Positions 7,832-16,078 of a DNA stretch of 64,000 bases are shown here, one piece after another. The position numbers and the translations under genes were made by a program. The stretch spans positions 558,001 to 622,000 of the forward strand of contig NZ_JAERRH010000002.1 of NCBI RefSeq assembly GCF_016741855.1, written 5' to 3'. The notes under the pieces were generated by a model. The model saw only the letters and a program-made list of their open reading frames with translations, had not been told where the DNA came from and searched no databases. This stretch comes from Streptomyces musisoli. Its GTDB lineage: Bacteria > Actinomycetota > Actinomycetes > Streptomycetales > Streptomycetaceae. Position 1 is the first letter of the stretch. Every line of letters starts with the position of its first letter.

Positions 7832-8778
7832 GGTCGTCGTTCTCCGTTCGCGTTCGGGTTCACGCCGCCGAAGCGACGGTCGCGCTGCTGATAGGCGTGC
7901 AGGCACTCCAGGAAGTGCGCCGCGCGGAAGTCGGGCCACAGGACCGGCGGGAAGATCCATTCCGCGTAGGCGACCTGCCAGAGCATGAAGTTGGAGATGC
8001 GTTGTTCCCCTGAGGTCCGGATGACGAGGTCCACATCCGGTGTGTCGGCGAAGGGGAGGTGAGCGGCGAAGCTCCGCTCGTCCACGGCCTCGGTCGGCAC
8101 CCCGTTGCGGATCAGCGACCGTGCCGCAGCCACGATGTCGCTGCGCCCGCCGTGATCGAAGGCCACGGTCAGCGTCATGCCCCGGTTCTCGGCGGTCAGT
8201 GTCATCAGGTCGGCGAAGTCCCGGGCCAGCGGGGGCGGGATACGCGGATCCGTCACCCCGAGGAAGCGGCAGCGGATCCCGCGCAGGTGCAGCATCGGGG
8301 CGTGTTTGCGTACCACTCGGCGGACCAGCCGCATCAGGAAGTCGACCTCGGCGCCCGGCCGTTGCCAGTTCTCGGTGGAGAACGCGTACAGGCTCAGCCA
8401 CTTGACTCCGGCTGTCCGCGCCGCCTCGATGACGTCGATCACCGTCGTCTCGGCCGCGCGGTGACCCGACGTACGGGGCAGAGAACGCCGTGCCGCCCAG
8501 CGGCCGTTGCCGTCCATCACACAGGCGACGTGCCTTGGCACCCTCCGGCGTCCCAGGGGCCGCGGGTGTTCCTCGGGCCGTGGGTGATCGTCGATTTGCG
8601 GGTGTTCCTCGGGCCGCGGGCGTTGCTTGGTTTGCGGGTGTTCGGTCTGTAGGTCTTCGGCCTGTAGGTCTTCGTTCCGTGGGTGATCCACGGTCTGTTG
8701 GTGTTCCTCGGGCCGTGGGCGGTTCCGGGTCCGATCCGGGAACGCGACCGAACCGCCGATGACTTCCTCAGCCGTCAC
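7828..8778 (-). CDS. Isoprenyl (cis-prenyl) transferase, UppS/Rer2 family, with repeat-rich N-terminus
   Basis: It condenses isopentenyl diphosphate onto an allylic diphosphate to give cis-polyprenyl diphosphate. Motifs are VMDGNGRWA (catalytic Asp about residue 89), SLYAFSTENW, and RTSGEQRISNFMLWQ with the later AEWIFPPVLWPDF. The core is about 235 residues. In front is an unusual 80-residue hydrophilic extension with repeated PEEHP/DHPR/EDLQ units, encoded by short direct repeats. The GTG at 8778 has GGGGGG about 7 nt upstream; no better start is seen nearer the core. It probably is an accessory paralogue rather than the housekeeping undecaprenyl diphosphate synthase, and it is translationally coupled to the DUF2236/EF-hand gene. 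Confidence 0.88.
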   Translation of the reverse strand: MTAEEVIGGSVAFPDRTRNRPRPEEHQQTVDHPRNEDLQAEDLQTEHPQTKQRPRPEEHPQIDDHPRPEEHPRPLGRRRVPRHVACVMDGNGRWAARRSLPRTSGHRAAETTVIDVIEAARTAGVKWLSLYAFSTENWQRPGAEVDFLMRLVRRVVRKHAPMLHLRGIRCRFLGVTDPRIPPPLARDFADLMTLTAENRGMTLTVAFDHGGRSDIVAAARSLIRNGVPTEAVDERSFAAHLPFADTPDVDLVIRTSGEQRISNFMLWQVAYAEWIFPPVLWPDFRAAHFLECLHAYQQRDRRFGGVNPNANGERRP

Positions 8779-8998
8779 GCCTGCCCCCCAGCGGCAATGA
8801 GCGGAAACTCCGCCACTTCACGGCCCTCTCGCGGGTGACGGGCCGGATCGTCTCCAGCAGGGTGTCAGCCCCCGGACCGGGAGACGGCGCAACGGCCGGG
8901 GTTCACCCTTGGCACTCCTGTGTGAGGGTGCGGTCACCTGCCGGGCCGCGAGGTAAACCCGAACGGGCAGTGCGGCGCGAGACGACGGGAGTCGCCGT

Positions 8999-9406
8999 TC
9001 AGCCGAGCTGGTACTCGAACCACATGCGATGTGTGCCATCGGCGTCCACGGTCATCCCGCCGGAACCGGAGATCCCGGCCAGCTCGCGGGTACCGCTTGA
9101 CGGCACGATGGTGAAGAACTCCGCCGTGCGGTCGCTGCCGGACGTCGTCGCCGAGTGCACGAAGTTGAAAGCCCCCTCCCGCCCCTGGAGCGAGCCTTCG
9201 AACGACTCCATGGCCACATAGGTGCCGACGCCCGTCGACTGGTCGTACGCGGCGGTGAAGAGGGTCGCCGAGCGCCCCGTGACCTCACCCTCGAAGTGCT
9301 TCTCCATCGTCGCGACACCTACCGGCAGCCCGGTGGTCACGGACGGTTCGGGTTTCAGTTCGGCCGGGACGAACGCCTTGACGGTGAAAGTTGCCGTAGC
9401 TCTCAT
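8999..9406 (-). CDS. DUF3224 family protein
   Basis: A 135-residue protein matching the DUF3224 pattern: MRATATFTVKAFVPAELKPE, then ATMEKHFEGEVTGRSATLFTAAYDQ, AMESFEGSLQGREGAFNFVH and ELAGISGSGGMTVD. The fold is an allene-oxide-cyclase-like or lipocalin-like barrel; its function is unknown. There is no signal peptide. ATG at 9406 (AGGG four to five nt upstream) gives the normal family length; the open frame reaches back to 9703 but the extra part has no family character. It stands alone on the minus strand. Confidence 0.85.
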   Translation of the reverse strand: MRATATFTVKAFVPAELKPEPSVTTGLPVGVATMEKHFEGEVTGRSATLFTAAYDQSTGVGTYVAMESFEGSLQGREGAFNFVHSATTSGSDRTAEFFTIVPSSGTRELAGISGSGGMTVDADGTHRMWFEYQLG

Positions 9407-10090
9407 GCCCTGACCGTACCGAGCCGGTCTGACAACGCAGCCGGACCACGGGAAACCAGGAACACGCCCGCCGGTTGGCCGGCGTCCTGCGGGTCTGCAT
9501 CGGGAAGTGCGTCCCGCTGCTCTTCCTCTGAAGCCCGCGCTGCCGGCGGAACCCACCAACGGGACAGCTCTGTACTTCACCGCGTTCTTCATCCCGCCGT
9601 GGCTGCTTGCGATCCCAGCCAAGAGGGGTCTCCACGGGCTGGATCGGCGACCAACGCTGGGCTTCTCCGCCGGCGCGCTGTTCGGCTGCGTGGCGGTGTC
9701 CACAGATGCGTCAGTGCTTTAATTGCCAACTTTCCATGCGCCTTTTGAGACCGACCGAGCTGTGAGCCGCACAGGATGCATCTTGATCAGCTGAACAAGC
9801 TGAAATTCGCATCCCCGCTACTGAATCCTTAGCAACCCGCACCTCGTTAATCGCTACGTCAACGTGATCGCATTTGCCGCGCGGGTCAGGCCCACGGATT
9901 ACAGAATCTTCGAGAGCGGTCTGGGTTCAGCACAGCAGCAGCTACTTCGTATGCTGCTGAGTAGTTCACCCCAAGGTCGAGTGGAAGCGGCATCGAGTTC
10001 ATAGAGTCAGCTCGGCCGGGCGCTCGGGGGAGCGTGCCCAGGGACGCCACCGGCCGGCCGCTCTGCGATCACGGTCGGTACGATTCTGGC
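9407..10090. other. Intergenic region with a lower-GC segment, no convincing gene
   Basis: About 680 nt. Roughly 9720-10010 is clearly less GC-rich than its surroundings and shows no Streptomyces codon bias. Plus-strand 9507-9722 and a minus-strand 38-codon frame starting at 10002 are open, but neither is recognisable. CAGCAGC at about 9931-9941 faces GCTGCTG at 9953-9959, a possible hairpin. I see no transposase motif or terminal inverted repeat. It may be a decayed insertion. Confidence 0.45.
10079..10084 (+). promoter_or_regulatory. Possible -10 element of a leaderless transcript
   Basis: TACGAT ends 6 nt before the ATG at 10091, and no ribosome binding site is present. The arrangement suits a transcript starting at or next to the initiation codon, which is common in Streptomyces. 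Confidence 0.4.
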
Positions 10091-10540
10091 ATGTCATCGC
10101 CAACACCGCCCGCTTACACTGCCCCCTCCGGCGACTTCGGACCCACCCCGCCGGCCCCCCGCTTCCGACCTGTATCGGTCGCGCTCCTCGTCGTGGGGCT
10201 CGTCCTGGGCGCGGGCGGGGTCGGCGCTGCCTGGGCGCTCAGTGACGACGATCCCACCGGCGACGGCGCGGCCGGCGACGCCCACCGTGCCTGCGAAGCC
10301 TTGGAGGGCTTCGACGAGTCCGACTACGGGGCCAAGGGGGCCAAGGGAGACATCGCCCTCAACCGCTACGCCGCCGCCGTTGTGCTGTCCGCCGCGGCGG
10401 CCGCGGGTGACCATGAGTACAAACCGTTGGCCGAAGCCATGCGCCGGGTGCAGAACCAGCAGCTCCGCTTCGCCGACTTCGCCGAACCCGCGGTGCAGAA
10501 GGACTTGAAGGCCGCCCGGTCCCTGTGCGCCGACATGTGA
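10091..10540 (+). CDS. Membrane-anchored hypothetical protein
   Basis: A 149-residue protein not recognised. It has a Pro/Ser-rich cytoplasmic N-terminus (residues 1-32), one transmembrane helix (VSVALLVVGLVLGAGGVGAA, about 33-55), and a short helical extracytoplasmic domain of about 90 residues with two Cys (HRACEALEGF and ARSLCADM). The Cys pair could form a disulfide. ATG at 10091 is chosen over the open extension to 10034 because coding bias begins there and a -10-like TACGAT sits 7 nt upstream. Its neighbours give no functional hint. Confidence 0.72.
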   Translation: MSSPTPPAYTAPSGDFGPTPPAPRFRPVSVALLVVGLVLGAGGVGAAWALSDDDPTGDGAAGDAHRACEALEGFDESDYGAKGAKGDIALNRYAAAVVLSAAAAAGDHEYKPLAEAMRRVQNQQLRFADFAEPAVQKDLKAARSLCADM

Positions 10541-10741
10541 CCGATGCCCGGCGGCCGACGGGGACGGGGCGTGGTGGCGCTGCCCTGCCGTACCGGAGGC
10601 GGCTCGGTGCCGGTCCTTCAGCCGGTGCCGGCGGTGGTCGGGGGCCAGGAGGCCCCGCCGTCCGACACATGGGCCTCACGAGCGGATGAGCGACGGGAGA
10701 CGGGGCGAGCGTCGCCACGAAGCCGGGGCGGCGCTCACCCC

Positions 10742-11527
10742 TCACCCGTTCGGCTGGGCTGCGGCGGCTCCGAAGGCTTCCGAGGTGCCGCCCTCGCCCT
10801 GCTGGGAGGGGGTGTCGACGAAGCTGTAGGGCGGCAGCGGGCCGTTGATGCGCAGTTCGAGATGCGGGTGCTCCTGGCGGAACTCACGCACCCTGGTCAG
10901 GAACAGCTCCGCTGAACTGCGGTCCACCAGGAAGGAGAGGTTGGCCAGCCAGCCGGTGCTCGGCGGCCCGGCGCTGACTTCCTCCGCCATGGGTTCCAGC
11001 GCCTGCCGGAGCAACTCCGCGTCGGTCGCCTCGCGTGCCTGGACGGCGGCGGAGATCATCTCCCCGAGCCGGATCTTCTGCTCCTGCGTGCCCCCGCCGG
11101 CCTCGCGGTTCGCTTTCGCCATGGAGCGGATCTCGTCGTGGCCCGCCATGATCAGGCCGAGCACGGCCTCTTCGTCGTGATTGGCCTTGATGTTGTACTC
11201 CGCTTTACCGTCCAACGCCCGCAGCCGCTCGAGGAAGTCCTCCGCACGCTCGGCGAGCACCCTGATCACCGTGTCGTCGTCCGGGGAGGTGCTGCCGAAC
11301 CGCATCGGCAGTACCACGCCGCCCGCCGCGGCCTCGTCCAGTACCCGCTGGTGGGCGAGCAGATCACGGCGCTTGGGACGCAGTTCCTCGGGGGCGTCAC
11401 TGACGATCGCGGCCAGCTCGCCCCGGGTCAGCACGCGTACCGGCCGTGGTGGGTCGCCGATGCCGTCCGTGTCCTGACCGAGGGGTGAGTGCGCAGCACG
11501 GATGATCCCGTAGACGTACGTGCTCAT
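10742..11527 (-). CDS. gvpF: Gas vesicle protein GvpF/GvpL family
   Basis: A 261-residue GvpL/GvpF protein. It opens STYVYGIIRAAHS and continues with VRVLTRGELAAIVSDAPEELRPKRRDLLAHQRVLDEA and VVLPMRFGS, which are the usual landmarks. The C-terminal domain has LANLSFLVDRSSAELFLTRV and INGPLPPYSFVD. GvpF contacts GvpA during gas-vesicle assembly. It is 3 nt downstream of the gvpA stop and clearly in the same operon. The other genes needed for vesicles (gvpG, gvpJ, gvpK, gvpN, gvpS) are not here, so the role of this pair is unclear. Confidence 0.88.
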   Translation of the reverse strand: MSTYVYGIIRAAHSPLGQDTDGIGDPPRPVRVLTRGELAAIVSDAPEELRPKRRDLLAHQRVLDEAAAGGVVLPMRFGSTSPDDDTVIRVLAERAEDFLERLRALDGKAEYNIKANHDEEAVLGLIMAGHDEIRSMAKANREAGGGTQEQKIRLGEMISAAVQAREATDAELLRQALEPMAEEVSAGPPSTGWLANLSFLVDRSSAELFLTRVREFRQEHPHLELRINGPLPPYSFVDTPSQQGEGGTSEAFGAAAAQPNG

Positions 11528-11530
11528 CTC

Positions 11531-11920
11531 TCATTCCCCTCTCCTGCGGTCGCCCTGGTGCTCCCGGCCCTCTTCGCGTGCCTGCTGGAAGGCGCTGGAG
11601 ATCGTCTCCGCGGCACCGGACAGGGCACCCTTCGTCTTGCCGCGGGCACCGGACTCCGTGAGCTGTCCCGTGAGCTCCGTGAGCCCGGCCGGCTTGCGCG
11701 GCCCCGCTTCCAGGTCGAGGCGGTTGCACGCCTCGGCGAAGCGGAGGTAGGTGTCGACGCTCGCGACCACGACCCGTATGTCGATCTTGAGTATCTCGAT
11801 ACCGACGAGGGAGACCCGCACGAACGCGTCGATCACCAGCCCGCGGTCGAGAACGAGTTCCAGAACGTCGTACAGGCCGCTGGAGCCGCCTCCGCCGCCC
11901 TGCTGCGTCGCCATGGTCAT
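11531..11920 (-). CDS. gvpA: Gas vesicle structural protein GvpA family
   Basis: A 129-residue GvpA/GvpJ-type protein. The core SSGLYDVLELVLDRGLVIDA then FVRVSLVGIEILKIDIRVVV and ASVDTYLRFAEACNRLDLE is the conserved alpha-beta-beta-alpha gas vesicle shell unit. The hydrophilic C-terminal tail (about 50 residues, rich in Gly, Glu and Arg) is longer than in classical GvpA but common in Streptomyces. Start ATG at 11920 has AAGGGG about 8 nt upstream; a second ATG two codons later is possible. It is followed after 3 nt by gvpF. The 580-nt region upstream is repeat-rich with no other gvp gene. Confidence 0.88.
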   Translation of the reverse strand: MTMATQQGGGGGSSGLYDVLELVLDRGLVIDAFVRVSLVGIEILKIDIRVVVASVDTYLRFAEACNRLDLEAGPRKPAGLTELTGQLTESGARGKTKGALSGAAETISSAFQQAREEGREHQGDRRRGE

Positions 11921-12091
11921 AGCGACCAACCCCTTGCCGTGATCTCGGTGTTTCTCGCGTCGGCGGGGACCGCTGACAGCGACTCGTCGGCCTCGCTGTC
12001 CTCGCCGCGACGAAGGTTCCTTCGCCGCGACGAAGACTCTGGATGCGGGTAGCCCCCGCCACCTGCGGCTAAACGCGAGAACGAAGAGGTG

Positions 12092-12225
12092 GCCGGGCGG
12101 GCCTCTGCGGCCGCTCCGGAGTGGTCCCGGGCGGGGTGGGCCGGGCGGGCCTCGGCCGCCGCTCCGGAGGGGTCTCGGGCGGGCGGGCCGGGGCGGGCCT
12201 CGGCGGCCGCCCATGAGTGGTCCCA
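12092..12225. repeat. 48-bp minisatellite, about 2.8 copies
   Basis: Units start with GCCGGGCGGGCCTC at 12092 and 12140, and a similar start at 12187. They share GCTCCGGAG and GGGCGGG blocks. The block lies upstream of gvpA. Confidence 0.75.
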
Positions 12226-12340
12226 CCCCGCCCTGACGCCCGGTGGCGAGTGATCGCCCCGGCGTGGCCCTTGGCCCGCTCGAACCCGGGCACGGTCCAG
12301 CCGAGCGGCTCCGGCGCGGCCCGCTGCCCACCCTGCCGCG

Positions 12341-12430
12341 GCGCCGGCCCAGGCGGGGCGGGGGCCTGCCTCGCCCTGCACGCCGGCGCCGGCCCAGGCG
12401 GGGCGGGGCCTGCCTCCCCCCGCACGCTGG
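12341..12430. repeat. 45-bp direct repeat, two copies
   Basis: GCGCCGGCCCAGGCGGGGCG begins both copies (12341 and 12386), followed by CCTGCCTC and GCACGC blocks with few differences. Confidence 0.8.
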
Positions 12431-12502
12431 TGCCGGTCCCCGTACCGAATCGCCTGCCTGCCGTAGTGAGTACGCCACGGGCGGTCCCTAGCGTGATGGC
12501 AC

Positions 12503-13160
12503 ATGGCAATCCCGTTACACCCCACAGAACTTCGCTTACGCACCGGCCTCGCGGCCTTCGCCACCGCCTGCCTGCTCACCGCCGTCGCCGCCCCGGCCGC
12601 CGTCGCCCAGTCGCCGCGGGACCTACCCAGCGCCGCACCCAGCGCCGCACCCCGCGCGTGCGGCCCGCACACGGAGCTGAGCCGTTCCGTACGCCACCTC
12701 GTGGCGCACGACCGGATCGCCGGCGCCGCGGTCCTGGCCACCGGCCCCGACCCGGCCGCTCCCTGCGCCCGCTGGACGGTGGCCGACGGCGTCGCCGATC
12801 TGCGCACCGGCCGCCCGATGAACACCACCGACCGGCTGCGCGCCGGCAGCGTCATTAAGACCCTCACCGCGACGGCCGTCCTGCAACTCGCCGCCGAGCG
12901 GCGGCTGTCCCTGGACGCGCCCGTCGAGCGCTACCTGCCGGGTCGTGAACGCCACCGGAGACCCGCGCACCAGCTACCGCAGCGCCCGGATGGTGCGCCG
13001 CGACTGGCCCACCTCCCGCCTGGTGACCTTGCGGGGCGCGGACCAGCACGGTGTCTACGGGGTCTTCGGCAGCTCGTGCGTTGACTCCACGGTCAACGCC
13101 TACCTCGGGACGGGGCGCCTGCCGTCCGGGGACGTCGGCTGCCCCCGCGCCACCGAGTGA
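12503..13160 (+). pseudogene. Deletion-fusion pseudogene: beta-lactamase-family hydrolase N-terminus joined to TAP-like peptidase C-terminus
   Basis: Bases 12503-12942 encode a signal peptide and the start of a serine hydrolase of the beta-lactamase/D-Ala-D-Ala carboxypeptidase family, with the SxxK motif (AGSVIKTLTATAVLQLAAE) and LSLDAPVERYLPG. At about 12941-12945 the similarity stops. In another reading frame it continues as VNATGDPRTSYRSARMV, SRLVTLRGADQHGVYG and SSCVDSTVNAYLGTGRLP, ending at TGA 13160. That second part is typical of the C-terminus of Streptomyces tripeptidyl-aminopeptidase-like alpha/beta hydrolases. The two families are unrelated, so a deletion has probably removed the 3' part of one gene and the 5' part of another. 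The in-frame product (to 13084) would be inactive. Confidence 0.75.
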
Positions 13161-13236
13161 CGGACCGGCGACGGGCGGACGTCTCCACGACGTCCGCCCG
13201 GGATGCGCCCCGCCGGTCGCCGCCCCCTGAGCGGCC

Positions 13237-14118
13237 TCACGAGGCGAGGTTCTCCTTCTCGGCCGGGACCGGGAGTACGACGATGCGCTGGACGGCCCGG
13301 CTGAGGACCAGCACCCCCGCGACGATCAGCAGGGCTCCGCACGCCTCCGGCAAGAGCCACCACCCGGTGCGGATCCGCTCGTCGAAGAGGGTGATGCCCA
13401 GGGTGAGGCTCACCACCGCGTCGCCGATGGTCAGCGCGGGCTGTGCCGCTGCCAGGGGACCGGCCTGAAGCGCGTTCTCCAGCAGGAGCACCGCCGCGGC
13501 GCCGGCCAGCGCGAAGCCGTAGGTCTGCCAGGACCGCAGGAACGCGGCGAAGCCGTGGTCGGCGAACGTGCCGCTGGCCGACTTCAGCAGGGCGGCGGTC
13601 AGGGCGTTGCCGATCGCGGAGGCGGTCGCCAGCAGCGCGGCGCGCCGGGCCGGCAGGCGCCCCCGGCCGGCCAGCAGCACCGCCAGGGCCATCGCGCCGG
13701 CACACAGACACACGGCCGGGATCCACCGGCCGAGCGACGCCTGATCGGTCGCGCCGTGCGGGGCGGCCGCGATCAGCAGGAGGGCCAGCCCCGTCACACA
13801 GCCGGCGACACCCCACCAGCCCGAGTGCGGCAGCCGCCGGTGCATCAGCGGGGCGGCGACGAGCAGGGCGAAGGGGAGTTCCAGGATGAACAGCGGCTGG
13901 ACCAGTGCGAGCGGACCGTTGACCAGGGCCAGGCTCTGGAACAGCGCGGCGCAGATCACCCCGGCCATGCCGATCATCCAGTACGGCCGGCGCACCAGCT
14001 CCGCGAGCAGGCGGAGCCCGCCGCGCGTGCTGTCCGAGGCGGCCTTGCGCTGGAACGCGGTCCCCACGGCGTTGCTCGCAGCCCCGGCGACGGCGAACAC
14101 CGCGGCCAGTTCGATCAC
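13237..14118 (-). CDS. DMT superfamily (EamA-like) transporter
   Basis: A 293-residue integral membrane protein with about ten hydrophobic helices in two halves. The first half opens MIELAAVFAVAGAASNAVGT and contains ALVNGPLALVQPLFILELPF. The second half contains LLENALQAGPLAAAQPALTIGDAVVSL and LLPEACGALLIVAGVLVLSRA. This two-repeat layout fits drug/metabolite transporters, most like the Streptomyces DMT proteins that start with a glutamine-rich loop (TAFQRKAA). Its substrate is unknown. The ATG at 14118 starts directly in helix one. It is downstream of the chitinase on the same strand, but a terminator lies between them. Confidence 0.85.
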   Translation of the reverse strand: MIELAAVFAVAGAASNAVGTAFQRKAASDSTRGGLRLLAELVRRPYWMIGMAGVICAALFQSLALVNGPLALVQPLFILELPFALLVAAPLMHRRLPHSGWWGVAGCVTGLALLLIAAAPHGATDQASLGRWIPAVCLCAGAMALAVLLAGRGRLPARRAALLATASAIGNALTAALLKSASGTFADHGFAAFLRSWQTYGFALAGAAAVLLLENALQAGPLAAAQPALTIGDAVVSLTLGITLFDERIRTGWWLLPEACGALLIVAGVLVLSRAVQRIVVLPVPAEKENLAS

Positions 14119-14208
14119 GACCGACTCCCGCCTGCGGCTGGCCTCCCGGAGGGAGGACCGGGTCCCTTCAGCCTACGGAAGGCGGCCCCGCCGTGCCGTG
14201 TGGGCCGC

Positions 14209-14232
14209 CCCGCCCCGGTGACCCGGGGCGGG
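14209..14232. terminator. Hairpin terminator downstream of chitinase
   Basis: A perfect 10-bp stem (CCCGCCCCGG with CCGGGGCGGG) and 4-nt loop TGAC, starting 25 nt after the chitinase stop on the minus strand. Confidence 0.75.
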
Positions 14233-14256
14233 ACGGGCGGGTGGGGGGGAGGAGGG

Positions 14257-16005
14257 TCAGGAGACGGTCAGGTCGTCCGCGTAGACGGCACCCTGGCCGT
14301 ACCAGCCGTGGACGTACACGGTGACCGTGCCCGAGTCGCCGGTGCTGAACGGCACCGTCAGCTTCTGCCACGAGGTGGGCGAGGCCCAGGTGCTCGCCGT
14401 CGCGCCGCCACTGACCCCGAGATAGGCGTACGGACCCTGCACCCAGCCGCTCAGCGTGTACGACGTGTGGGGCTTGAGGGTGAGGGTCTGGGCACACTGG
14501 CCGCTCTGTGCGGCGGACGGCGCGGTCTTCAGTGCGTGGCTGCCTGCGTGCGCCGGCGAGGACACCACTGTGGCGCCGTTGTCGCAGGTCCACGGCGCGA
14601 GCGAGCCGGTCTCGAAGTCACCGTTGGGGAGAGTGGCGGTGCCGCCCGATCCGTACACGGTCAGGGTGAACGAGGCGCTGTGCCTGGTCGGGCCCGCCGT
14701 GCCGGTGACGGTGAGCGGATAGGTGCCGGGGGTCGTGGAGGCGGCGGCCTTCACGGTCAGCGTGGCGGTGCCGCCCGCGGTGACCGAGGCCGGGCTCAGG
14801 CTCGTGGTCACCCCGCTCGGTGCGCCGCTCACCGCCAGGTCGACGGTCTGGGCGCTGCCCGCGGTCACCGAGGTACGGACCGACGCCGTCGTCGAGCCGC
14901 CGGGGTCGACCGAGGCGGTGGCCGGGGAGAGGGAGACGGAGAAGTCGTCGGCCGGGGGTGTCGTCGTGCCGCCGGTGAAGGGCGCGAAGGTGTGTGTGAA
15001 GTACCAGGTGTCCTGGGCGATGCCGGAGCAGGTGTCGGACGCGGGGGAGCCGGGGCAGCCGCCGTTGTCGCGCTGGAGCGCCCAGAAGGACAGGGTGTTG
15101 ATGCCCTTGGCGACCGCCCAGTCGTACACGGTCGTGGCGTCGGCGGTGGTGAAGGTCTCCGCCGGGCCGTAGTCGTCCACACCGGGCATCTCGGTGACGC
15201 CGATCATGTTCCACAGCTGGGTGTCCGACAGGCTCGGGTACAGCTCGGCGAGCTGGTCGTGCAGCCCGCTCGCGGCCGTCTGGGTGTCGGTGGCCATGTG
15301 GTGGGTGGCGCCGTCGTAGTAGTCGAACGTCATCAGGTTGACGACGTCCACCTTGGCGCCCGCGTTCTTGGCGCTGCGCAGCACCGCGAGTCCGCTGTCG
15401 GCGAGGCCGCTCGTCGTGGTCGGGAGGGTATAGGAGATCTGCACCGAGCGTCCGTTGGCGGCGGCCCAGTCCTGGACCTTCTTTATGGCCTGGTTGCGGC
15501 GGTTGATGCCGGCCGTGTTGGTGAGCGAGTTGTCCTCGATGTCCATGTCGAGGCGTGCGACGTCGTAGGTGGTGATGACCTTCTCGTAGGCGGCGGCGAT
15601 GGAGTCCACGTTCGTGCAGCTGTCGGCGATCTCGGTGCCGCCGTTGTCGGCTGCGTATCCGCCGAGGGAGGGGATCACGTCACCGCCGCGCGAGCGGATG
15701 GTCGTGAAGTCGGAGCCGAAGACCGAACCGTCGACCGGGGTGCCGGCATCGCCGTTCCAGTACGGGGTGCACGAGCCCTTCCGGTCGGTCTGGAGGAAGG
15801 CCATGGTCAGGTACTTGGCGCCGGAGGCCTGGGCGAGGGCGGCGGGGCTGTCGCCGTTGTAGGCCTCGAAGTAGGGGGCGAAGACATGCGTGGGCAGCGG
15901 GGTCGCCGCGTGCGCGGCGCCGCCTGACCCCAGGGCGAGCCCGGCGGACGCGGCCAGCGTGGCCACGCCGGTGAGCAGGGCGCGTACGGATCTCGGACGT
16001 CTCAT
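14257..16005 (-). CDS. Secreted GH18 chitinase with Ig-like and carbohydrate-binding domains
   Basis: A 582-residue extracellular chitinase. A signal peptide (residues 1-34, twin-Arg start MRRPRS) is followed by a GH18 domain (about 36-315) opening THVFAPYFEAYNGDSPAALA. The catalytic motif is ARLDMDIEDNSL, so DxDxE is intact with the acid Glu. Substrate-site segments NLMTFDYYDG and LSFWALQRDNGG follow. A Thr/Pro linker leads to an Ig-like domain (about 330-435, FSVSLSPATASVDPGG). The C-terminal beta-sandwich (LPNGDFETGSLAPWTCDNGA) is of carbohydrate-binding type. ATG at 16005 has GGGAG 9 nt upstream. Two DasR sites 74-103 nt upstream predict induction by N-acetylglucosamine. Confidence 0.93.
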   Translation of the reverse strand: MRRPRSVRALLTGVATLAASAGLALGSGGAAHAATPLPTHVFAPYFEAYNGDSPAALAQASGAKYLTMAFLQTDRKGSCTPYWNGDAGTPVDGSVFGSDFTTIRSRGGDVIPSLGGYAADNGGTEIADSCTNVDSIAAAYEKVITTYDVARLDMDIEDNSLTNTAGINRRNQAIKKVQDWAAANGRSVQISYTLPTTTSGLADSGLAVLRSAKNAGAKVDVVNLMTFDYYDGATHHMATDTQTAASGLHDQLAELYPSLSDTQLWNMIGVTEMPGVDDYGPAETFTTADATTVYDWAVAKGINTLSFWALQRDNGGCPGSPASDTCSGIAQDTWYFTHTFAPFTGGTTTPPADDFSVSLSPATASVDPGGSTTASVRTSVTAGSAQTVDLAVSGAPSGVTTSLSPASVTAGGTATLTVKAAASTTPGTYPLTVTGTAGPTRHSASFTLTVYGSGGTATLPNGDFETGSLAPWTCDNGATVVSSPAHAGSHALKTAPSAAQSGQCAQTLTLKPHTSYTLSGWVQGPYAYLGVSGGATASTWASPTSWQKLTVPFSTGDSGTVTVYVHGWYGQGAVYADDLTVS

Positions 16006-16078
16006 CGGGTACTCCCGGATAGCGAACGACAGGCGAGAGAGCGGGGTGTCGCGCTGTTGCGGCCCGGCCGTGGGGCTA

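Larger units (their letters stand above)
11921..12502. other. Repeat-rich intergenic region upstream of gvpA
   Basis: No gene is supported in about 580 nt. ORFs on the minus strand (up to 146 codons) consist of Pro/Arg/Ala runs over tandem repeats, so they look non-coding. Two repeat blocks are listed separately. TTCTCGCGTCGG and CTCGCCGCGACGAAGG near 11950-12045 are part of shorter duplications (CGCCGCGACGAAG twice). Confidence 0.6.

Noticed and set aside
9407..10090. Insertion sequence
   Set aside because: No transposase motif, terminal inverted repeat or target duplication could be seen.
13555..15927. A 790-codon plus-strand open frame
   Set aside because: Antisense to the DMT transporter and chitinase genes, both well supported.
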